The position numbers were made by a program, and so were the translations under genes. DNA of 64,000 nt, from positions 250,702-314,701 of the forward strand of contig NW_019091408.1 of NCBI RefSeq assembly GCF_001949145.1. Direction: 5' to 3'. The notes beneath the pieces were generated by a model. That model was not told where the DNA came from. It saw only the letters and a list, made by a program, of their open reading frames with translations, and ran no database searches. This stretch comes from Acanthaster planci (taxonomy: Eukaryota > Echinodermata > Asteroidea > Valvatida > Acanthasteridae). This document shows, in pieces, positions 37,073 through 49,110 of this stretch (position 1 is its first letter; the number at the start of each line of letters is the position of its first letter).

Positions 37073-40000
37073 TTACCCGCTGTAGAGCTGGTGGCTGTAT
37101 TCCATATACTGCCGATGCATGCGAAACTGGCGCCGGCGCTTGCGCTCGTAACGCCGGTTCTTGTACTCGCGGCAGGCAGCATAGGTTGCATAGGCTGGTC
37201 CCAGGGCCACCAGGAGAACGCAGCCCACACCCACAGCCAGCGTGATGCAGACAGGAGCAGCAGCGATCTTGCATCCTGATAATTGTAGAAAAAGAGAAAT
37301 ACGGAGACTTGCAACATGGACAGACACGACACCAGCCCTTACTTGAGAGTGTGAGGACAAAACAAAAATTTAAAATGAAGTTATGGGGCCTATGCAGCGG
37401 TGCATGCTGTGAACTGTAGGGATCAACATGGAAACTTGGTCTGGTGCTTTTGACAACAGGAAGAGTCTTCCATAAGGGTAGGCTAGACATCTGACCTTGC
37501 ACATACACCTTGCCTTAGTGAAGAGCAAATTCATGACCAGATCCCACAAAAGGAGCCTTGAGATCTTTTATTTTCATCAATTTTGTTTCAGCTTACATTA
37601 GCAAGAGGAAACTGCGCACAGAAAAATACCAGCTTAATTCTTGGGAGCAGGGGATTTCATGAAACTCGTTTCAACACAAGTGCAAGACAACACTCCAAAG
37701 GGCCCCAAAATGGTCAGGGTAAATCTGGTGATATTGGTAAAAATAGGTACAGATGGATAAAGACCCCCCCTCCCCTACTCTCTCACACCCAATTCCCTCA
37801 GTCACCTTCCCCATTCTCTCCCATCTTAACCCTCACTTCCTCCCTAGGATTAATGACAGCAAATGGTCATACCACAGAGGGTGTCCCAGATCAACTATCA
37901 CTTGACAGACTTAATGGGCAGCTCTTATCCCCTTATTCCACCGTCTCCACCCCTTGGATTGATGACGACAGAATGGCCTTTCCAAAGATAGTGTCCCAGA
38001 TCAGCTCGTGCTCGGTAGCCCCTAATCCCCCTTCTGCCCACTGCCAAGGTTAATGATGGCAAATATCTTTACCAAAGAAGGCACCCTGGATCAGCTTGCA
38101 CATGACAGGCTTGTTGGGCAGCTGCCATCCCCTGTTCCCTCCCCCCTTCCCATCCTGAGCATTAATGACGGCAGGGCAGCCTTACCAAAGATGGCGCCCC
38201 GAATCAACTTGCGCTTGACTGGTTTATTGGGCAGCAGGCGATACTTGCAACCAAATACACTGAAGGCTGAGTAATGGTTGCCAAAGAACTTGACGTAGTA
38301 GAAGCGCTCGCCGCAGCGGTAGCAGAACGACGTGCGGCACTGGCTGCAGGTCATGTTGTCGCAACCTGAGCTTCGCTGGATGTACACCTACAAGCAGCAT
38401 ACCACAGAGAGACCAAAAAAGGTATTTTATCATCATTGTTCTGTTAAATGAGAATTATGGCTGAAATTAATCCACAATATGGTCTAATCAGAAGATGTCG
38501 AAGCACTACGTGATCACATGGAGAATGACTACCATTAAGCAAGGCAAGGATTTGGTCTTTAACAAAATGGGACCAGTTTCATTAGTGCAGAGAACATTTT
38601 GCTCAGCAAACAGGTTACTGCCAAAGAAGTTATGGTACACACGTACATGTACACTCCTTGTGACTGGTACTCTGCCAAAAGTCAGATTAATATGCTAAAA
38701 GCAGCTCTACAGTTTTGTTCAGACATCCATACCTTACACTTGGGGCACCGGTTGGCGTTAGGCTGTCCGTAGTGATGCTCCTTGGCCCATTCCTTCAGCA
38801 GCCGGTCCCCTCTCTGGTACTGCTTACAGGTGATATTCTCATGCCAGGGGGAGTGACAGCGGAAACACCACAGCATACCGCAAAGGCAGGTCACCTTCTG
38901 CTCATCTGGATGTGATTTGTGCTTGCTGGAAAGGGAATGTTCATATACAAACTGAGGCAAAGGTTGCCTACTGAGTGAAACACATACTGCCCTGTACCAA
39001 AGCCTACAACATGAATCCTGAGGCTGTTTTTCCCCCCTAGTAATTTTGTTTTGGTTTGTGCAAACCAACTGAGCTCTTTGTCTTTATGTACCAGTATTAG
39101 TGTGCCATCCTGATGAAAACAAACGCCAAAGGGGAAAAAGATGTTGAGGGTTGACATTGATTTTTACTGAGTGCAATTTTTTTTTGGTTTGTGCAAACCA
39201 ACTGAGCTCTTTGTCTTTATGTACCAGTATTAGTGTGCCATCCTGATGAAAACAAACGCCAAAGGGGTAAAAGATGTTGAGGGTTGACATTGATTTTTAC
39301 TGAGTGCAATTTTTTTTTCAAGGCTTTTAAATCAAAAGTGTCTCTGGTGACTTATGATTCATTTTTGTCAGGTTAGGCCACTATTAAGTGAGCAATTTAC
39401 ACTGTCTGAAGTCTGAGAACACCAAGTGCTTTATACAAAATTTATATCAGGTGACCAAAAACTCAATGTAGAATTATCCTAACACAAAACTGAATCACAA
39501 GTAAGCTCCATCAGTTATGGATAATTGCCGATATTGATGTACATGGCAGTCCAATATCCATAATACTGATATATTGAATTTTTTTAAAGAATGTTTTCAA
39601 GCTCAAAACCAATGGCATAATGCCAAACATCTTTTACAGTTAGGCGGCTCTGGTCCCTACCAATTGGTCCTAATCATGCAGCATGCAATAAGTCTGCTGG
39701 AATTAGCGAGCTTTTTTAATCTTCCCCAAACAAAAGAGCACATGACAATACCAACAACCTGCACTTAGTACAATATATTCGAATGTGAAGGCAATCTGGG
39801 CGGCCAACTTGCCCAAACCTTCCCCTGATTTAGTTGCTGATTCCCCCTTCATCCAATCACCATTGATGAAATTGCTACGCCACCATACGACATGCATATA
39901 CATCACCCCCAACTATTGCATGTATGTATATATTCAGAGAGTGCGCAGGACCCTGATGCGTCATTCATGCAAGTTCGGGCAACGGCTATTTCTCAACCAC

Positions 40001-41840
40001 TCGACGATTTTGCCTGGTGTCCTATAATAATATGCAAATTGTACCAGGCAAAAAACAAACACTAATGTTGAAGTCACAGCCACACGTATGTAAAACAGTC
40101 TTTGAGCTTCTGGCCGTCAAAGCTCCGCTTTTGTGAAGAGGAAAAAAAAAACAAATCAAAGGTACCTGTAAATTTGCTGACTGCTATTCTTGGCCATGAA
40201 AATGCGACACTTTTATTTCAAGACAACAACTACACTGTACTTCATTATAATTTTTTCCATTATATTGGCGCTTTCAATATATCAATTTCAATGTTAAAGT
40301 GATATTGTTTACATCTACATGTACCGGTATATCAAAGCACTGACCTTAGTACAAGCAGCTGTGATTTTCTCTGTATCATAGTTTGACAGACCCTGAGGGA
40401 TGGGGGGGGTTGAGAAAATCTAATCTGGGGATTGCCAGGCTCGGAAATTACCGTCTAAATCACTTCAGCACAGCTTCCCCTAAATTCAAATAATACCTGA
40501 AGGACGCGTCATGAAAACAGGTGAATGGAGTTCCCTCCTTCCTTTTCATGGGTCGCCCACTGATGCTGTCTATTAGCCAAGCATGTAGGCTACATGTATG
40601 CCTGATGTACCTGTATGCTCAATTACTTTGGGGTGTGAGAATGGGAGCTGTGCCAAAATGATTGGATGTACATGTACCAGAGAGCGGGCCTGTGCAGTGG
40701 ACTACAGCTTCTCCCTTCTTACCAGTTCCTTATTTCAATGCTCTGTTGAATTATTGGGCGGAGGATTAAAATGTTAATATCCAGAATCCAGACTAGTTTT
40801 CACATGAATGTGAGTGGTGGGAGTTTTTAAGTGTGGACTATTCTTCAGCAAATTCAAATATAAAAATTACTGCAAACTGCTTGCTGGTTACAGTGACCTT
40901 AAGTATTTAATCCACAAAATTTACACGGCCCAACGGTCTGATTCCAACAGAGTCTAAGATTCTGCATGGACTTTTCTGAAAGATTACACTACCTGATCAA
41001 GACATCTCGATGAAAGTTGGCAACGTGGTTACAACGTGGGCAGGTCTTCTGATCTGGATCGCTGTTCTCCTCAATCAGGAACCTCAGGAATTTTGTGAGG
41101 AGCTGGCTGCTAAGGTGGTGTTGTATCTCCTCACGGCAGATGGAGTCGCTACAGGCAGGGTTGGGGCAGCGAATGCTGAGGATGCGGTGTTGGACCTTTT
41201 CCCGGATGTACCACTGGAGGCAGGCGTCACAGACATGCAAGTGGCAGCAGAGCCTGGGCCGGCCAAAGGTCTCCAGCAGGCAGACCTGACACTCGGCAAA
41301 CTCCTGCTCAGCCCTGGGGAACAGGACGCCCGGGTGGGCCGTGGTCGCAGTGGCTGAGACGCTCGGCTCTGTGTCAACAGGGACATAACCTGCTTCCTGC
41401 AGGCTCTCCAGGGAAGCGGGGAGGGAGTCCCGCATGCAGGCCAGCTTGTGGCGGTGGCAGGTGCGCATGCTCCCGCCAGACTGCCGTCGTCGCAGTCGCG
41501 GCCGGGCGGCACGAGTGGACGCACTCCCTCCTGTTGCCTCTCCAGTTTTGTCCTCCTCATGCTCGGCACTCCGTGGGCAGCGGGGGCATACACACAGCCC
41601 TGCACAGAGGCGGCAGACATGGCCACAACAGGCAGGCGGGTAGCTTAGACTTCGGCGGAGTGGGTTGGCCTGGCTTGGGCTGGCCTGCGGGGAGGGCAGG
41701 GAACTCAGCTTAGCCAGGGATTTCTTGCTTGTGCCATCTGATGTCTCATCATTTACAATCTCTCTGCCATCCAGCTTCACAGGAATTTCTGATTCCTCTA
41801 TTTTCTCCTGGGCTTCTGACAAGGAATGTGTTTCTTCCAT
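37073..41840 (-). CDS. RNF217: RNF217-type RBR E3 ubiquitin ligase, 4 exons
   Basis: Exons on the minus strand: 41840-40993, 38925-38733, 38387-38186, 37275-37073; GT-AG introns, matching phases, 1446 bases, 481 aa. RING1 lies at about 184-230 (CQVC...CCHLHVCDAC...CPNPAC), the IBR at about 267-320 (CPRC...CLCGMLWCFRCHSPWH) and RING2 at 343-376 (CPKC...SSGCDNMTCSQC...CYRC), with C356 in the place of the thioester cysteine. FFGNHYSAFSVFGCKYRLLP after RING2 and one membrane segment at about 422-448 followed by a basic tail match RNF217 well. Vertebrate RNF217 is reported to target ferroportin; whether that holds here is unknown. The N-terminal 180 residues are poorly conserved except for a Cys cluster (71-89). 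The stop TAA lies inside a donor-like GGGTAAGAT, so an alternative 3' exon is possible. The ATG at 41840 was chosen as the first Met near the conserved part; an in-frame Met lies upstream at 41972. Confidence -1.
37853..38239 (-). repeat. Degenerate tandem copies of the RNF217 exon 3 end and donor
   Basis: The end of exon 3 with its donor (38239-38180) is followed in the intron by three diverged copies at about 38128-38066, 38020-37975 and 37926-37868, spaced about 90-113 bases. Copy 2 still reads LPNKPVMCKLIQGAFFG then GTAAAG, against LPNKPVKRKLIRGAIFG then GTAAGG in the true exon. Copy 3 has lost its donor GT; copy 4 keeps a GT but has stops. Confidence -1.
39051..39316. repeat. 133-bp near-perfect tandem duplication
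   Basis: 39051-39183 and 39184-39316 match almost exactly (one clear difference, GGGGAAAAAG against GGGGTAAAAG). It lies in the large RNF217 intron 1. The high identity points to a recent event or an assembly duplication. Confidence -1.
39317..40992. other. RNF217 intron 1, remainder
   Basis: No exon or clear repeat was seen apart from scattered TACATGTA motifs. Confidence -1.
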
Positions 41841-44800
41841 TTTTAAAGCACACAGCAGCCAGTATCTATCCAAACAAAAAAATGACAAAGACCTGAAAAA
41901 ACATCTTCTAAAAGCAAAATGTAAATTCTCAATGTTTCCCTTCAGGGTTACTGAATATCTTTCCCCACACAAACAAAAAAAGGTTATTATACTTTATTTC
42001 TTCCCTAAGACAAGACCTTGATGACAATGGCTTAAACACATTCTTAGAGATGCTGATACATTATAAATATATGATCTACAAGTATGAAGGAAAAACAGAC
42101 TAGTTCCTTAAATTTGTGGTTGGGGGGAGAAAGAGAGAATATTTAAACATCTGGAGTTTGAAAACAGCAGCCACATCATGCTGACAGTTATTTGCACCAT
42201 ACCAGGATCATTCAGCCCTCTGGCGAGACTGCACCTCCTTGCCCAGAGATCGTATTTCATGTGAAAAAAAAAATTCCCTCTTCGTAAATAAAATCCAACT
42301 TCAAATTTCTCTGATTTCTCCTCCAGCCTATGATTTATGGTTATTTTACCTCCTCGATCAGTTTATACATGTAATGCATTTAGAGCATATTGACAGCTTT
42401 CAGCATGTGACCCAAGCTTACCATCCTTTTCAAAAATGGATCAAGCGACTGAATGCTGAGCTGTAATCTAGAGTCAGCATACATGTACAATTGTACATAT
42501 ACATGTAATTTGTATGCACAATGGCAGCTCCCTGGGTCTGTCCTGGCTGCAGTATCAGTCAACCTGTTGAATAATAATGCAGTCGCTTGTACCTTAAGCA
42601 TACATGTACATGTACATATACATTGTGCGTGTACATATGTATGCAACATCAATGTACACAAATTTCAAACTTACATGTCATTAGAAATACCGGTACCAAG
42701 ATACAGCAATAAAGAAAGCAAAATCACTGCCCTGAATCTAGCAGGAAAATCCACATTAAATTGACAGTCCATGCAGTTTGGGTGTGGACAGACATGGCCA
42801 CGGAGCTGTCTAAACTTTGAAAAGAACAAGTTTGACCATTTAAAGAGCCATATTTTGGAGGATTTGGAAAAAGAGCTATGAAACCCTGTGCACCGGGAAG
42901 TTGGAGGTTCTATCAAGAGGCCTTTCCTATTCATTTATACACTGCATGCTCAGAACACTTGCCCTGCACAGTGCCAATCAAGCAGCCTCCAAACCTCTGA
43001 AATGGTTCTCAAAAACAGGAAACGGAAAATTATTCAAGCGACCAGAAATAATGGCTGATTTAGAGTGGATAGTATTTATTCGGTATTACCTCACACTACA
43101 GCAAAAATACAGCGACAAAATGACACAACCCTAATGTCAGTTAAACGTTTATGTCCAAACTTACCAGTGCCACATTGACTATATGCACTCACGCTCTATA
43201 ATATGTACATTGCACTTCTTGAGTTTACATGGGTATACTGCACTTAGGACACGTGCAGAGCCACTGAAGAACTTGTGGACTCACTGTGCTTTATGTGCTT
43301 CCTTATGGGCTATTTATAGAGCACCATACACAATTAGTGATGATGTCATTGGATGGTCTGTGAACCAGGCTTGCAAAGCAGATTGTAAACAAACATCCTG
43401 TGTAATGGTACATGTTACATGTAGTTCACTGGTAGCAACAATGCTTTTACAGACTGAATAAATTATGTGTGGCTGTTGTGCAATGCACTGTACACGTGTA
43501 CACATGTACATGTACACTGAAAACAAGTACAGTACATGTACACATCAGAGCCGTTTTTAGCCAACTTGTCGGACAGGTTGTCCTGTCGAGTCATCAGTAT
43601 GAGCTGGTTTGTGGCAGGAAATGGGCACTAAATGTAAACTTAACAGAAAAAAATATGTAAGATTTTCTCCCAATAAATTATGTGATTCTGCATTCTCTTA
43701 AAATGTGCAGTGGCTGATGTAAGGAATGTGGTAGGCCTAAGTAACTCTTTGACATTTTGGGAAAAATTTTAGGCACTGTCCAAGAGTCACCATTTGTTGG
43801 GAATCAATGATGTAAATTTCACTGGTGGAAAATCAAGAAATAATATATCTCCCCCCCTCCCCGAAAGAGGAAAAATTGAAAAAAATTGAAGTAAAACTAA
43901 AAGTTGGCTTGAGACAATGATGAGGCGAAGTACTTCTCTTCAATGCGGTTAATACCTATAACTTTGTTAGGCTGCCGTTTCACAGAAAAATCAACAGCCC
44001 TGTTTCCTTAACAAAGTGAAAAAGGAACAGAAACAAGATTATGAACAGTGTGTGTCTATCATAAGACTAGAATCCCAACAGGCCTGGTAATACACATATT
44101 TGTGTTATTCGTTTGTGTTCAAAGCAGGATACAATGTACTGCATGCATAAACCACAACCATCACAACAGCTCATGATCCCAAATCATTGAATACATGCAC
44201 AGAGTTGTTTCAGTATCCACAGAGAAACTGAAACCACTACTATTTCATTCTCTCTTCTTTGTTTTTTTACTTTTCTGATTTTTTTTGGGGGGAATGGGTA
44301 CAAAGAGCTCTGCAGATGTTGTTAGAAGTACCGCACCTCATCAACCAGTTAGAGAAGAAAAACTGAAATGTTGGATCTAAAAACCACTTGCTAATCTGTT
44401 GGGTGCTCAATAAATATATGATTTTTTCCTGCACTATATGAAGTATATGCTCCCATACATCCAAATATATACATTTGGATTAAGAATTATACATGTACTT
44501 GAGTTGGCACAGCAACCATTAATGAATAAAATTATTACTATTATTAGGAACAAAGTGTTCTTAATTCAGAGTTTCAACTTCAAGTTTCTTAGCCGATTTC
44601 ATTTTTCCCTGGAACATGTCTCACTGGAAATTGGCGTTAGCAATTTACATGTAGTTGAAAATTTATTTCTTGAATTAACCGGCTAACAGCACTGGCATTT
44701 AACATGGAACTTCTGTACATGCATATCGGTGCACTTTTCCTGAAGTGTTTGTCAGTACCCAAAAAAATCAATTTTTTTAAAGTTCACAAGGATTCCTGTA

Positions 44801-45147
44801 ATTGCTTAAACTTTGTCTCCAAAAATGAAAAGTAACAGAAAACAGAGAGTTGTGAGCAATACAGAGTGCACTTAGCATTAAGTGGACATATACATGTACC
44901 GGTATTGACAAACTTAAAATATAAGGTTCCTGACTTGCGCTTTGGACAGAAGTAATATAACTGCAGTGAGCATAGGCAGAAAGTCTACGTGTAGTTGGGT
45001 CTCTCCACAATAAGAGACACATTTGCACATAACCAAAATCATCTCTTTTTTTCAACAGTGTTGAGAGTCAAGAAATGAACTTTACCCATTTTTTTGATAT
45101 TTGTATTATGTTTTCGCGCTCTAATTCAAACACCAGAAAAATGTCTG
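41841..45147. other. No gene recognised, 3.3 kb
   Basis: Includes the presumed RNF217 5' region. GTTTGGATAG ending just before 41865 could be an acceptor for the first coding exon, implying an upstream 5' UTR exon that I cannot place. TACATGTA clusters lie at 42600-42660 and 43490-43545. Confidence -1.
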
Positions 45148-45397
45148 TCCATGTGACATACATTATATCTGTCCATGTGATAAACGTGATGTCTGTCCAG
45201 TGACAAATGTTAAATTATTTTCTTGAAAAAAAAATTTCAGTGTTTTCTACACTAGAATTGTTTTATAAGATAATGAAAGTTTCCAAAAGTAAACTAACAG
45301 AGTATTTCATACATTGCAGGTAATTTTCAATTGCGTTTTGAATTTAAATTTTATACTTAAGCAACAAATTACCTGTCCATGTGACAAACGTTATGTC
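45148..45397. repeat. Repeated CTGTCCATGTGAYAAACGT motif
   Basis: CTGTCCATGTGACATACATT, CTGTCCATGTGATAAACGTG and CTGTCCAGTGACAAATGTTA occur close together at 45148-45212, and CTGTCCATGTGACAAACGTT returns at 45373-45392. These are short imperfect repeats of unknown meaning. Confidence -1.
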
Positions 45398-45977
45398 TTC
45401 AAAAATGAACTTCTGTCATTTCTTTAATACTGCTCAATTTATCTTAACCTTTCTGTGGCAACAATCAGAAACAGTGAAGACATAATGTAAGCGAACAATA
45501 ATAGCAACATTTTACAGTTGGAAATTTGTACTGAATGTCATGCAGATTTGTCTTTTACTGTGGACAGACTCAGTTAATATTGACGAGCATGTTTGTTCAC
45601 AATTTATCAAATGTCAAAACGGTACTTCCCAAGGGCATTTGTATCAATGAACTACACCACAACCGCATAGCTAAGGTTCATGTCTCTTGCAATACGAGAC
45701 TTTTACATGTATAATTGGTCAGTTGTGTACGAACAATTTTGAAAGAAAGGCTGACTGGGCAGGAATAATTCTGGGTGATTGGTCGATCATGCTGGAATGG
45801 GTCTGCATGATTGACTATGAAGACATCAACCATGCAACAATGTGTTGGAGTGGTCATCCGAAAGTTCTGTGAATGGTGGACCCAGTTTTGGCACAATACG
45901 TTTAAACCAGTGACACAGACCCATTGATTGTATGGAATAAGAACATTGCATAAGTGAATGCAGAACACGGGAATATT

Positions 45978-46175
45978 GGGAAGAGTTCTATACATGGGCA
46001 TCATACCTTGTGCACAAACCCTATAAGGCTGGTCTGAAAAATTGTGTTTTCTTGGTAAATAATTCGATATTTTCCAGTGGAATTGGACTTTTTAAAACAT
46101 GTTATGGCTTCCAGATGGCTGACATGCCACTGTACGGAAAAACTAGCAATGTCCGTGTATGGAACTCTTTCCAAG
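45978..46175. mobile_element. MITE family A, copy 2
   Basis: Begins GGGAAGAGTTCTATACATGG and ends TCCGTGTATGGAACTCTTTC. ATATT at 45973-45977 and 46176-46180 may be the target duplication. The interior is more diverged than in copies 1 and 3. Confidence -1.
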
Positions 46176-46180
46176 ATATT

Positions 46181-46751
46181 TGCTGAAAGTCAATGCAGAA
46201 ATTTATGCGTATTCTTCTAGCCATTATGAATGATCGCACTGATCACCACAAAAGTCATCCACAGCGCTGGAAGGACACCACATCATGCACTTTGACCCTT
46301 GTGAATGTTTCAGTAACCTTTGACCCATGGACTACGTATTCAAAAAATCTGGACCCGTAATGTCCTTAAGCAGCACACAGACGTCATCGACACCATTGGC
46401 AGCCATCTTACCATGCCAAATACAAAGGTAATACAAAGGCCTGTTCAATTTCGTTCCTGGCATGTAATGGCAAGCGAGCCAGCCATGGCCTTTTTATATG
46501 GCACGGAAAAATGGCCATCAGTGGCTTTAGTCAGTACAAAGTTATTAATTGTGAGTCCAGTTTTTATATGATGTTCATGTTTTGCCCACAATCACTTTGA
46601 TTAATGTGCAGTTGCAACTAGATGGGTTAAACATGAAATTAGGAACAAAACTGTTGTATTCATCATAGTTTATTTTGCTCATTGATTCAGAAAAAGAATG
46701 AACTGACCTTCAATATTTTTGTATATTTTGAAAAGCATTAGGTTTGGCTTG
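46181..46751. other. Spacer between two MITE copies
   Basis: No coding region was recognised. An 83-codon frame at 46320-46571 has no known domain. Confidence -1.
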
Positions 46752-46760
46752 AAAAGCCAG

Positions 46761-46954
46761 GGAAGAGTTCCATATATGGATGCCAGTAATTATTCCCTAC
46801 AGTATTAGCCTTCTGAAAGCAAAAATATGTCTAGAAAAGTTTCATTTTGGAGGGAAAAAACAAGTTGTTTACTTAGAAAACACTTAAAATTTTTCAGACA
46901 AGACCAGGTTTGTGCACGGTGTTTCATGTGGCGTCCGTATATGAAACTATTTCA
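46761..46954. mobile_element. MITE family A, copy 3
   Basis: Begins GGAAGAGTTCCATATATGGA and ends GCGTCCGTATATGAAACTATTTC. A 9-base direct repeat AAAAGCCAG flanks it at 46752-46760 and 46955-46963, the clearest target duplication of the three copies. Confidence -1.
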
Positions 46955-46963
46955 AAAAGCCAG

Positions 46964-48833
46964 TTTACAATATTGCTCCATGTAAACATAGTGAAGGGCT
47001 AGCACTCAAATTTACTCAAAATTAAAAATCACATTTGCAAACATTAAGGCCTCAGTCTAGAACAGAAACAGATGACGACAACCAAAGTGGCAGGTAAAAT
47101 GTAACTTATCATGTTTTATCGTTATCGCTTTCGTAATTTATCTCTTTTTTTATAACAGCTTTGTGCACTTACGTGAACTTTCAAGTTTCATTCATTGGCT
47201 TTTTATATAGCTCCATGGGCCTCGGGCCTACTGCCACTGAGTGCTGGCATGACCATGACCGGCATGACCGGTATTAAACAAAATGGCCCCAGTCATCCAG
47301 ACCCGGAGAAAATACGGAAATAGTAGCAAATGACATACATCCGTCTTTCTGCTGGACGGCAAACAACATATTTAAGATCTTACCTACTGATTTTTCACCC
47401 ACTTGAAGTTTACAAGAAAATCGCCGGAAACAAACGAACTACGCAATATGCTTATGAATATGGCTCGAGTGTTGTGCAAAAGGGTACGTCAATTTGTCAC
47501 TATTTATCACTAGAGCGCCCTCAGTCAACATTTAGGACTCGACGGCGGCGCGCTTGGACTGCATGCATCTCAGGGAGTAGTCCACTTATTCAAGCCTCAT
47601 TGAAAACAGTGCTAAATCAGCATTGTTCGGGATCCAATTACATGCGTACCAACATCCCTGAGGTATCTGAAAGAAACAAGTTAAATTGTTTCATGTTCCC
47701 TAATCTTTCACTTTCTTTTCAACTTTCTGTGGGTTAACCGATGACATTTTGAGTTATACCCACAAAACAACCTCCCCCCCCCGAAAAGTTATTTTTCCGA
47801 AGCCTGCTAGCAGCCATTTTCAAGTGACAAGGGCTTCAACTTTCTCGGGCACTTAGGACCATCTTTCAACCGTATTTTTTAGCCATTCTGCTCTCAGACG
47901 AAAGCCCAAAGACCCAGGGAGTTGATTCTTGCAAGAATTTACAAAGTCTCACCATTTTTGGGGCCATACAGTCTCCTTTTTCAAAAGATACTGCGGCGGC
48001 ACTTTTAATGCCAATGACTGGCCAGAAATTCTCACTTGAGTTAGTGGACTGCACCCCTCATGTCTGTGAGGCGACTGGCGGTTCACCTCCCCCACCGCCA
48101 TCGACAGGCTGCTGGCACGAGTAATTGAACGTAATGTATTGTTTCACTTTTTGTGAAAGAAATACCTCACAGCCATGGGAGGGCATGCATGTGTATGTTT
48201 AGCTTGTCCTAATCTTTCTCTAGCCAGCTAAAGAGTGGTCTGAATCCAAACACCCCGACAGCTGACAGATAAAACGTCGGGCGACAAACGTTGAAAAACC
48301 GTCAATATCCGACGTCCTTCTGACGACATTTTTGCGCCGGGGATTCTGATCATTTGCTGACAAATGATTCTTTTGTTAATGTCTTTATGTAGCCATTGAT
48401 AACATTTTGAGCATCCTGTTATGATATTCCAGGAACACACTTAATATTTGAAACCGCGGCTGGTTTTGGTTTTCGACCTCTCTGAAGTAGGCTAATCATG
48501 CTGGGAAGATGAAAGAGAAAAAAAATCTTATGACAATTCCTTTTTCGGGCAATGGATGGCGTTTTAATACAAAACTACATTCACAAAAGCAAAACCATCG
48601 GTCAAAAAATCAAATGCTTGCGAAACTAATGAAAAAAGGGCAAAATCACTTAACACAAATTAAGGTTAACGTTTACACTGTAAAACATTACTTTAGTAAT
48701 TGCAATGCATTTCACAAAAGCACAATAAATACGTTTGATAGTACAGCTCGTGTAAAGTAGACTGTGTGAAAATGGTGTGCAATATTGTGCATTATTTTTA
48801 TAGTGAAATTTTAGATGTACGTTACAGAGACTA
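46964..48833. other. No gene recognised
   Basis: A 135-codon frame at 47330-47737 has no recognisable domain. ACGTCGG/ACGTTG wording near 48275-48330 resembles the repeat at 48834-49110 and may be its partner end. Confidence -1.
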
Positions 48834-49110
48834 TACTGACGTCCATACCGACGTCAGAACATGGACCATCAACTGTCGTCAAATATTGACCATATTCAGA
48901 CAAAAGTTCAACGTCGAAAGGTTGACTTCAGACTGACCACATTTTGACCAAAACCGGACGTTGAGCTGACCAACTCTGCGACGCATTCAGAAATAAAGTA
49001 GTTATGCGTCAGTGATCAACGTTGGCTCAACTTGTGGACGGCGACGTTTTGAGACCTTTGGTGGCCGTTGCCGACGTTGGGCCAACATCGGTCTGCTGCC
49101 TGGGCATTCA
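48834..49110. repeat. ACGTTG/TTGACC-rich repeat, probable transposon end
   Basis: Short units such as GACGTC, TTGACC, CAACGT and GACCAACG recur every 15-30 bases, ending in GCCGACGTTGGGCCAACATC and GGTCTGCTGCCTGGGC. This pattern of subterminal repeats suits a DNA transposon terminus; the family is not assigned. Confidence -1.

Noticed and set aside
37583-38274. Plus-strand frames over the RNF217 intron
   Set aside because: They are antisense to the exon-edge array and carry no domain.
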